Shown one piece after another: positions 9,701 through 15,016 of a stretch of 19,771 bases of DNA. Source of the DNA: JAQBYK01 sp964499425 (GTDB lineage: Bacteria > Patescibacteriota > Gracilibacteria > UBA1369 > LOWO2-01-FULL-3); the NCBI GenBank assembly GCA_964499425.1, contig CAZCLD010000022.1, positions 1 to 19,771 of the forward strand, read 5' to 3'. Below the pieces are notes generated by a model, which saw nothing but the letters and a program-made list of their open reading frames with translations, was not told the origin of the DNA and made no database searches. Both the position numbers and the translations under genes were made by a program. Positions within the stretch are counted from its first letter, which is position 1. The number at the start of each line of letters is the position of its first letter.

Positions 9701-10862
9701 GGTCAGGGTCATCTGTGTCTTCTCTGCTACGGAATTTGAATAGCGTTGCGTCTCGACCTGTGCTTAAACTGGTGAAATCTGATTTTCTTACTCTAAATTC
9801 AGGTGTTCTTTGTCCCAAGGTTCTTAAATTGTCTAGCTCTTCTGTTCTTAGATAGTTGTCTATTATCAAACCGGTCTCTGTTTGAGTTAGATTGTCGTTA
9901 CCAAGGAAAATGTTCGCTCTGTTGTTTGTGCAAGCAAAGGTTGCGTTTGCCCATCTTGCCAATGATCCTCCCGCTCTTTGTGTAAGTGCGATGATTACAA
10001 TGTTCCCTCTGTTGTCGCTGGTGATGTAAAAGTCTTGTGATGTTGCAAGTCCTGAAATTGTTTGAAAAACTCTTTTAGCATTAATACTCTCGTCGGGGCT
10101 TCTTAGAAATAAATTTGGGTCAATGGTCATATATGTGCATCTGCCATCGCGTCTTGGTGTTTGAAGGCTCTCCTTTCTAGCCGATTCAATTGCTTCTCGG
10201 GAGCTATAGGTAGGTGCGAAATAAGATGGCGGTGTATCCATTTCACCTGCGGTTACTGTGGTTGTTGTATCAACACCTCCTGGAGTTGTTTTGGTTAGTG
10301 ACGGACTGTCCACGTTGTTAGGACCAGTGTCGTGCAAGGTTGGATGAATGACAAAAACGGCCCCTCCTAGCCGGACAGCAATTCCCTCTTTATTTGTTGC
10401 CATGTTTATACCTATTGGCATGTCGGATTGTAGTGCTCTATGGAGTAGATGTGGTCCGTTGTGAGCAGAAGATGTTAAGTGTTGGCTTACCTGAAGTGTG
10501 TCATGAGGACTTCTTACAGGGAGTCTGAGGTCAAAAGGGCGTGTCAAATTCTGGGCTTCAAGGAAGTCTCTTGTATGTTCACTTGCTTCTGTTGGGTTTG
10601 TGATTGTGAGGAATCTTGTATCTCCTGGAGGTGATATTATGCTTAGTCTTTTCCTAGATCCGAGAAATGCTATGGATTGTTGTCCTCGGTCAAGGCCTCC
10701 AAAATCTCTATCTACATCAACACTGCGTATTCTCCCGCCCACGAGCTCAATGGGGGTTGGTTGTCTTTCTCCCGAAGAAAGGTCTAATCTCCCTAAAACT
10801 GCTGAAGGATCACCTTCTGGGGGTGCTTGGGGTGGGACGGTTGGTCTAGTTGGAGGTGGCAT
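6795..10862 (-). CDS. Giant cyclase-homology / STAND ATPase / TPR-like protein (paralogue of the gene at 2699-6355)
   Basis: A 1355-aa protein that aligns along most of its length with the 1218-aa neighbour. The first ~230 residues are extra: a Pro-rich start and an unrecognised domain. Residues about 240-400 hold the cyclase-like region, with Asp248 on the first strand and GNIVIIAL (286-293), where Asn287 replaces the metal-binding Asp of active cyclases. The linker GGGPDQLIGY precedes the ATPase, as GGPDRLIGY does in the neighbour. Walker A is GNAGTGKS (435-442) and Walker B is LVLDDVHH (542-549), followed by AMRPEER. Both proteins share FHSLPEE/FYSLPEV and FWHETIRD/LQHESTRD segments after the ATPase, then a helical TPR-like tail with GHFDAACDDFKEIW. 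ATP binding looks intact. Function is unknown; a sensory or scaffolding role is inferred from the architecture alone. It ends TAG. Confidence 0.8.
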   Translation of the reverse strand: MPPPTRPTVPPQAPPEGDPSAVLGRLDLSSGERQPTPIELVGGRIRSVDVDRDFGGLDRGQQSIAFLGSRKRLSIISPPGDTRFLTITNPTEASEHTRDFLEAQNLTRPFDLRLPVRSPHDTLQVSQHLTSSAHNGPHLLHRALQSDMPIGINMATNKEGIAVRLGGAVFVIHPTLHDTGPNNVDSPSLTKTTPGGVDTTTTVTAGEMDTPPSYFAPTYSSREAIESARKESLQTPRRDGRCTYMTIDPNLFLRSPDESINAKRVFQTISGLATSQDFYITSDNRGNIVIIALTQRAGGSLARWANATFACTNNRANIFLGNDNLTQTETGLIIDNYLRTEELDNLRTLGQRTPEFRVRKSDFTSLSTGRDATLFKFRSREDTDDPDLLQIRISPEVQLRVGGGPDQLIGYDEELEELREATSSSTETKLSILKGNAGTGKSRLLHELVQSSPSTIVLSLDPAGEHVQGDGLVTVANQIAQALKDKLPPNERRKAEIAPLLDFHNKGEIVKLGVAQKKPDEIKNLCLNALRAYEAKEGGFTLVLDDVHHTDRHSDEHLMQLVHEFLDSTSGHAILAMRPEERYHSRTQAALETRVQSSFTSRNGLGQYVKTVSLVDEDGRPKLDLSDTDTATKYVFHSLPEELRYDPDTGDPKALGDWPRLLGEKAQTPFELTTFINTIIERPDLYLIVGKAQIDLKPEALTKIDDISGDLTIYHAERVATDLTPGARAVLECVALIGDKIPMDKLIAFARRNLEGMATNELEELTNKGFLVSKARNTYRFWHETIRDAVLQGMDTDSRRTLALKLHEEFRGEDTLGKDNRLALLQHAAPVQGEDEQRFWTIYGTTATEALEDATTHGTYGKGFGLAMTILDDLDSETKSTVIKAIGKMMKGAETAEQIRDFVVKALIGTIYNGVYLGRTQKAYHAIAILEKIETHRPGTANFRMIYLLGFEAAYITTDLAKLGEFHQKLRDKTNLAERNPRKNFLTDLKYTYKVAAAGSKDFTGCRDLCRGNPEILQTLETDPTNQDSLEIKRLIYRIRLEQTIQTLAQSGVDEDVITDPSLLSSVQSRELVELLESLAPLEERRRRDPSSFRPIEELFLLDQVAQTKSHLGHFDAACDDFKEIWRIAMQMEIYSQAARAAKLRGDMEIMQALCHVNGTTAEQRGHVVPFPNGIMLRNNILKAINTYTEEGFSALENMDENDPYHFVLRIQRVRAVGLLLLSYENEVKIAKSATPLDEAHLDKVRKEAAPHIAVALKDLEVLKSPPWDTAAADASGEVPYYLSSYTNTIVNIADQLGLESIDKPERSSDPYLSADAVHRGLQYFDSKTMHDNVGESLRKARSLINASLSQSAEA

Positions 10863-10888
10863 ATTTTTGAAATAAAGTTAGGAGAGCA

Positions 10889-10918
10889 ATATTAAACAAA
10901 ATTCAACATTTTTGGCAA
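10889..10918 (-). promoter_or_regulatory. Possible promoter for the 1355-aa gene
   Basis: Reading the minus strand, TTGCCA (10918-10913) is followed after 16 bp by TTTAAT (10896-10891), or after 18 bp by TAATAT (10894-10889). Either would give a leader of roughly 20 nt, like the other promoters here. The boxes are imperfect, so this is tentative. Confidence 0.35.
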
Positions 10919-10937
10919 GTGCAAAAGTGAAAGCGTT

Positions 10938-10965
10938 TTGATTTTTTAGGTGAATGTTTTATTAT
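10938..10965 (+). promoter_or_regulatory. Possible rightward promoter at the left edge of the GC-rich segment
   Basis: TTGATT (10938-10943), a 16-bp spacer and TATTAT (10960-10965) make a weak promoter in AT-rich, native-looking DNA. A GGAGG at 10977-10981 follows. It could supply transcription for the transporter gene downstream. No better promoter was seen within the GC-rich leader. Confidence 0.3.
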
Positions 10966-11007
10966 TGCTTCCTTTTGGAGGAATTTTGAATTGTCCTTTG
11001 AAAAAAA

Positions 11008-11018
11008 GAACACTCGCT
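11008..11018 (+). repeat. Left copy of an 11-bp inverted repeat flanking the GC-rich segment
   Basis: gaacactcgct here matches the reverse complement of 12456-12466 at 10 of 11 positions. It lies exactly where composition changes from AT-rich to GC-rich. At this length the match could be coincidence. Confidence 0.4.
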
Positions 11019-11045
11019 AGGGAGAAACTTGTTTGCTGAGGGGGA

Positions 11046-11066
11046 CAGTGAGTGAGTCACTCTCTG
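11046..11066. promoter_or_regulatory. Near-perfect 21-bp palindrome in the transporter leader
   Basis: Arms of 10 bp (cagtgagtga and tcactctctg) flank a central G with a single T-T mismatch. It lies about 50 bp before the transporter start. As DNA it could be an operator for a dimeric regulator; as RNA it could form a hairpin. The right arm (11057-11066) also recurs inverted at 12451-12460 on the other side of the gene. Confidence 0.4.
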
Positions 11067-11103
11067 CGAGAACAAACTTTTGGTGCGCTGAAATACGCGC
11101 TAC

Positions 11104-11109
11104 GAGGTG
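11104..11109 (+). promoter_or_regulatory. Shine-Dalgarno site that fixes the transporter start at 11116
   Basis: GAGGTG lies 6 nt before the ATG at 11116. The in-frame GTG at 11107 overlaps this site and has no ribosome-binding sequence of its own, so ATG 11116 is the better start. Most other genes in the window lack such a site. Confidence 0.65.
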
Positions 11110-11115
11110 AAGAAC

Positions 11116-12357
11116 ATGCGAAACGTGAGGAGTACGTTCGGAAAGTACGGGCTCCTCGCGAGCCTGTACTTTGCTCAAGGTGTGCCTGAGGGCTTCATCG
11201 GTGGGGCGCTGATCAACCGGCTCTATAGGCAAGGGCTTTCGCCTGAAGTTGGCGGGATATTCATGGCGGTCGTGATGTTGCCATGGGTATTCAAGCTCGT
11301 CTGGGCTCCGCTGGTCGACAACGTGGATCTGCTCAACACGCAGTTGGGTGGGCGCCTCTCCTGGTTCTTAAAGCGGAAGCGCTTTGCCTGGATTGTGTGC
11401 TCCACACTCGTGATGATGCTGTCCTTGGTGTCGCTGGCGGTGTTCGACGGCTGGATCGCCGGAGTCATGGTCGTTGCCGTTGTGCACAATGTTGCTCGTT
11501 CTTTCCAGGATGTGGCCACCGATGGGTTGGCCATTAAAATCTTGGACGAAAAGGAGCGGGGTTTCGGACAGAGTGCCATGTGGGCGGCCCACATGCTTGG
11601 AGGTATCGCTGCTGGTTCTGGTGTGATTTACTTCTCGGACTCGTTGCCCTGGGCTTGGTTCTGCGGTTTGGTGATCGGCTTCATTGTCGTCACCGGTCTG
11701 CTTCTGCCCTGGATGATGATGCCGGTTCCGTCGAAAGAGGAGCTGGCGACTGAGAAGACCAGCTGGCGTGACCTCTACCGGTCGTTCTTGTCGCTGACTG
11801 CCGTCTGTCTCGTTCTGGTGTGCCTGTTGGCGCACGTGGCTGAGGGGCTGACCGCGCCGATCATTGAGGCGTGGCTCCAGCGTGACCTTGGTTACGACAA
11901 CGAGTGGATTGGTACGATCGACTTTTACAGCCGGTGGGGCAAGTTCGTGGCCATGATTCTCGGAGGGTTTGTTGCCAGATGGATCGCGCATAGGCGAGCG
12001 CTTGCGTTCGCTGTGGTCCTGAAGGTGGCGGTCTACCTCTCTCTAGGAGCCTTCGCAGGTTACTGGGGATCGAAGGGGCTGGTCCTTGGCCTGGTGATTT
12101 TGAGTGGGTTGGTTGACGGTGTCTTCCTGATCCTGCTCTGCACCCTGCTGATGGACCATACCTGGAGTCGAGTCGCTGCGACGCAATTCGCAGTGTTCAT
12201 GGCCTTCAAGAACCTGTCCGTCACGTGGACCGTGGCCGCGGGTGGCGTCCTGAGCACAACCCTGAGCTCAGCTGACATGTTCCTGATGGGGGGCGCGTGC
12301 CAGCTACTTCTACTTCTACCCCTATTCTTCGTGCGTTCAGGAAAGGAAAGGACCTGA
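11116..12357 (+). CDS. AmpG-like (PAT family) major facilitator superfamily transporter
   Basis: A 413-aa polytopic membrane protein with about 12 hydrophobic segments. It resembles the AmpG/PAT branch of the MFS: an early YFAQGVPEGF segment, then WAPLVD followed by a basic loop (FLKRKRFAWIV; compare WSPLMD and GRRRGW in E. coli AmpG), and a QDVATDGLAIKIL stretch followed by ERG, matching the QDI..DAW...ERG region of AmpG. AmpG imports GlcNAc-anhydro-MurNAc muropeptides for cell-wall recycling; other PAT members carry acetyl-CoA or unknown solutes, so the substrate here is not certain. The start at 11116 is chosen for its Shine-Dalgarno site. The gene is far richer in G+C than every neighbour, ends in TGA where the others use TAA or TAG, and has no functional partner next to it. 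This points to horizontal transfer from a GC-rich donor, possibly a host bacterium, or less likely to an assembly artefact. Confidence 0.8.
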   Translation: MRNVRSTFGKYGLLASLYFAQGVPEGFIGGALINRLYRQGLSPEVGGIFMAVVMLPWVFKLVWAPLVDNVDLLNTQLGGRLSWFLKRKRFAWIVCSTLVMMLSLVSLAVFDGWIAGVMVVAVVHNVARSFQDVATDGLAIKILDEKERGFGQSAMWAAHMLGGIAAGSGVIYFSDSLPWAWFCGLVIGFIVVTGLLLPWMMMPVPSKEELATEKTSWRDLYRSFLSLTAVCLVLVCLLAHVAEGLTAPIIEAWLQRDLGYDNEWIGTIDFYSRWGKFVAMILGGFVARWIAHRRALAFAVVLKVAVYLSLGAFAGYWGSKGLVLGLVILSGLVDGVFLILLCTLLMDHTWSRVAATQFAVFMAFKNLSVTWTVAAGGVLSTTLSSADMFLMGGACQLLLLLPLFFVRSGKERT

Positions 12358-12377
12358 CGTGCGGATGACGAAAGTGT

Positions 12378-12418
12378 GGGCGCCCCGCTCCGACCGACAT
12401 GGCGGAGACGGGGCGCCC
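12378..12418 (+). terminator. GC-rich terminator-like hairpin after the transporter gene
   Basis: A 10-bp perfect stem (gggcgccccg at 12378-12387 with cggggcgccc at 12409-12418) continues inward for 5 bp (ctccg with cggag) after one bulged A, closing a 10-nt loop. There is no run of T after it, so it resembles the tract-less hairpins of high-GC bacteria rather than a canonical intrinsic terminator. Confidence 0.65.
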
Positions 12419-12455
12419 CGCATTCGGTTCAATCATTTGAATCGATCTTGCAGAG

Positions 12456-12466
12456 AGTGAGTGTTC
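12456..12466 (-). repeat. Right copy of the 11-bp inverted repeat flanking the GC-rich segment
   Basis: agtgagtgttc is the reverse complement of 11008-11018 with one mismatch. It lies just before the -35 box of the next gene, where composition returns to AT-rich. The overlapping cagagagtga (12451-12460) is a perfect inverted match to 11057-11066. Confidence 0.4.
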
Positions 12467-12470
12467 TATA

Positions 12471-12499
12471 TTGCTGTTTTACCTTATAAATGCTATAAT
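12471..12499 (+). promoter_or_regulatory. Promoter for the FecR-like membrane protein gene
   Basis: TTGCTG (12471-12476), a 17-bp spacer and a perfect TATAAT (12494-12499). Initiation near 12506 gives a leader of about 17 nt. AGGTG at 12513-12517, 5 nt before the ATG, can serve as the ribosome-binding site. The -35 box begins 4 bp after the right inverted repeat. Confidence 0.7.
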
Positions 12500-12522
12500 T
12501 CTTAGATTATATAGGTGTAATT

Positions 12523-15015
12523 ATGGCTGAAGAAAAACAACCAGTTCCACCCGTTGCGCCTGCAGCTCCGAGTCCAAAAATGGATAAGGCTGCAGATGTT
12601 GAGCAAAAAGTAGATCAAGTTAAGGCTAAGATTGCTCATAAGTCTATAGGCAAAGGGTCAGTTGCGGCAAAAGCTGTTAATACCTTGATTTTTGCGCTAA
12701 TTGCTGCGGCTGTAATCGCTGGTAACTATTTTCTTGAAGCTAAATATGTTAGTGGAGAGATTTTGGAAGCAGCTACAATTGTTGAGCTTGATTACGAAAA
12801 TCAAAATATTCTTCCTAAGAATCGTATCTTGAGATTTGACCCAGAGTGGAAAGATACTTCTATGGAAATATCTGATTTGGGAGATGAGGAATACCTATTG
12901 TATCTCGATTCGGGCCATATTTGGGGTGATTTCTCAATAAGTAATTCCAAAACTAATATATTGATAGAGAATCGTATTATTGTAATCCCTGTTTTTGCGA
13001 CATTTGATCTTTCATTTGATGGTGAGCGAATGATAATGGATGTTTATAATGGGAATGTCTACTTGGCTTTTTGGCATGAGGACAAAGGGGATCTGAAGAA
13101 ATCTCCTGTCATTTTCCAAAAATATTTTGATGATGGAATTAATAACTTGCTTGTTCCAAGAGGAAATCATGTGGATGTTCCTCTAAAGAAGATTGATGAG
13201 GATATTGAGCCTTTGCTCTTTTCAAAACTAGCAAAGGAATTTAAGTATTCTGCTATTCCAGCTAAATCTAAGGAATCTGACTGGGTAGTTGAGAATATGA
13301 AAAAGGATACAAAATATATTGAATCAGTTAAGCAAGAAATTGTATCTGATGTTCTATCTCGAGGAATTCAAGTCCGTGAAGGCATGATTAGCAAATTCCT
13401 TTTTTGGGCTGAGGAAAACCTTACATTTGTTCCTGCCAAGAAAGATCAAATGCTAATTGATCATATTCAGGCTTATTTAGATGACGCACTTTACTATGTT
13501 GGTCAGGGAGATGAGAGTAAAGCTCAAGAGAGTCTGAGTAAATTCTCTTCTTTTGGGGTTGACGTTCCTTCCTCCTATGAAGATACAATCGCGGTTTTTG
13601 GTCCAGGTGATAATCAGTCATTGGTTTCTGAATTCATCCTAAATAGAGCTTTTTCTACTAGCGATGCACTTGGTTCCTACATGTTAATGGACAAACTCTG
13701 GCTGGATGTTTATGGGGGGATTGATGAAAGTACAGCTCTTGCAGAGCTTTCACTTGATGATTATTACAAGCATTTTGATCAGATTTTGGGAGATATTTCG
13801 ACGAAGGACCAGTATAGAATGTATCTTACTTTTCAAAATCAATTGTTTGATAATCTGTTGCTTAGAAACTCCATTTTCTATGCGGACGGATATTTTGCAA
13901 TGAAAAATGCTATTGAGCAGGAATTGCTTGAACAGTATGAGGGTCAGCTTAGAGATGAATTACAGCAAACCTTCATCAGTTATAAAATCGATTTTATGAA
14001 AAGAATGAGGAAGCACTTTTTCAACGAAGAAATCGAAGTTCCGGCAGCCAAAGAGATTTTCTCTCGTTTATTTGAGGAGGTTGATGCTCTTATGCCTGCT
14101 GATACTTCAAGTGTTGCTGTTATTGAGCTTTTTCAGAATCAGTTGTCTGACATTGATGATCTTTGGGGATATTTAAGTAGCCCCGAGTATCATACTGGTA
14201 GTTATGGTCTGACTCACGAAGAGAGATATGAATCTTATTTAACTGAGAGAGATACAATTTATAGTCTTGTCAATTTGCAAGAAGAAGTTTTGGGAGAGAC
14301 AGTTGAAGTGGAAGATGATGTTTTGGGGGCAATTAAAGAGGTGGAGGATTTGCTTAGTGAGAATGAGGATATTAGCGATCTTGAAGTTGGTGAAATAAAG
14401 CAGGTTGATCAAAGATATGTTGATGTTAAGGCTGTCCTTGGTGGTTATCCGTTTGAAGGGCAGTATGATCGTGACACTGATACTTTTATAGAAGTATATG
14501 TTTATGAGGAATTAATTTCTGACAGCTCTGTCAAACTTGATGGCTTACTTGCTGTTTTACAGGCGAAGTTTGCTGATCTTGCAGAGGACTTGGAGATTTT
14601 GGAGGATGAAGATAAGTTGACTGAGGAAACTTCAGCGCAGAGATTTGCGCGTGTTTATATTGCAAAAAAGGTCACTGAGTTTGGGTTTGAAGCTGAGCTT
14701 GAAGATGTTTCTGTTGTTGATGAACTTAATGCTGTTTATCGACTAGAAAATATCGTTTTGAAGGATGTTGAGAATATAGAGGTCACTTTTGATATTTTGA
14801 TGAATGGTGAGCTTGCAACAAATGTTCTTTTGATGATTGATGGTAAGCCTACAGTTCTTGACGGGAAATATAGCCTAGAGGAACTTGTGATAATGGTAGC
14901 TGGCGGAGAATTTGGTGATGAAGAAGATGAAGAAGAAGAGGAAGTGAAAAATGATGAAGAAGAACCTGCCGAACCAACTGGTGATCCGACAGATGATGAA
15001 AAAGTTCTTAGATAG
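12523..15015 (+). CDS. 830-aa membrane-anchored protein with FecR-like domain and acidic C-terminus
   Basis: The N-terminus (residues 1-50) is Pro/Ala/Lys-rich and probably cytoplasmic. A single hydrophobic helix spans about 51-71, leaving some 760 residues outside. Residues about 115-185 look like a FecR-type beta domain: YLDSGHIWGDFSI, then a strand-rich stretch to VIPVFATFDLSFDG and DVYNGNVYLAFW, echoing the G-x-V and L-x-G-x-V strands of FecR family proteins, which sense or bind at the cell surface. The middle (about 190-700) is helical, charged and unrecognised. The last 35 residues are very acidic (GDEEDEEEEE). I do not know a named family of this length. It is a single-gene unit with its own promoter and ends TAG one base before the convergent aminopeptidase stop. 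A surface or envelope-stress role is plausible but inferred. Confidence 0.75.
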   Translation: MAEEKQPVPPVAPAAPSPKMDKAADVEQKVDQVKAKIAHKSIGKGSVAAKAVNTLIFALIAAAVIAGNYFLEAKYVSGEILEAATIVELDYENQNILPKNRILRFDPEWKDTSMEISDLGDEEYLLYLDSGHIWGDFSISNSKTNILIENRIIVIPVFATFDLSFDGERMIMDVYNGNVYLAFWHEDKGDLKKSPVIFQKYFDDGINNLLVPRGNHVDVPLKKIDEDIEPLLFSKLAKEFKYSAIPAKSKESDWVVENMKKDTKYIESVKQEIVSDVLSRGIQVREGMISKFLFWAEENLTFVPAKKDQMLIDHIQAYLDDALYYVGQGDESKAQESLSKFSSFGVDVPSSYEDTIAVFGPGDNQSLVSEFILNRAFSTSDALGSYMLMDKLWLDVYGGIDESTALAELSLDDYYKHFDQILGDISTKDQYRMYLTFQNQLFDNLLLRNSIFYADGYFAMKNAIEQELLEQYEGQLRDELQQTFISYKIDFMKRMRKHFFNEEIEVPAAKEIFSRLFEEVDALMPADTSSVAVIELFQNQLSDIDDLWGYLSSPEYHTGSYGLTHEERYESYLTERDTIYSLVNLQEEVLGETVEVEDDVLGAIKEVEDLLSENEDISDLEVGEIKQVDQRYVDVKAVLGGYPFEGQYDRDTDTFIEVYVYEELISDSSVKLDGLLAVLQAKFADLAEDLEILEDEDKLTEETSAQRFARVYIAKKVTEFGFEAELEDVSVVDELNAVYRLENIVLKDVENIEVTFDILMNGELATNVLLMIDGKPTVLDGKYSLEELVIMVAGGEFGDEEDEEEEEVKNDEEEPAEPTGDPTDDEKVLR

Positions 15016-15016
15016 T

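Larger units (their letters stand above)
11008..12466. other. GC-rich, foreign-looking segment carrying the transporter gene
   Basis: Base composition changes abruptly here. By hand count, 11401-11460 has 37 G+C of 60, while 13201-13260 has 20 of 60. Codon use switches to C- and G-ending codons, the gene has a clear Shine-Dalgarno site and a TGA stop, and the hairpin after it is GC-rich. The inverted repeat GAACACTCRCT lies at both edges (11008-11018 and 12456-12466). No transposase or integrase is present and I see no target-site duplication. Recent horizontal acquisition is the likely reading; assembly chimerism is the alternative. Confidence 0.6.

Noticed and set aside
2699..10862. Avs-type antiviral STAND system
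   Set aside because: The ATPase plus TPR layout is similar, but no nuclease, protease or other effector domain is visible at the N-termini, and the cyclase-like reading fits better.
11107..11115. GTG at 11107 as the transporter start
   Set aside because: It overlaps the GAGGTG ribosome-binding site that is correctly spaced for ATG 11116.
11368..11991. 207-codon open frame on the minus strand within the transporter gene
   Set aside because: High G+C content produces long antisense open frames; the translation is low-complexity and unlike any family, while the plus-strand product is a clear MFS protein.
10863..12522. tRNA or other structured RNA gene in the intergenic stretches
   Set aside because: No cloverleaf or known RNA motif could be found in 10863-11115 or 12358-12522; only the palindrome, the hairpin and the promoters were seen.
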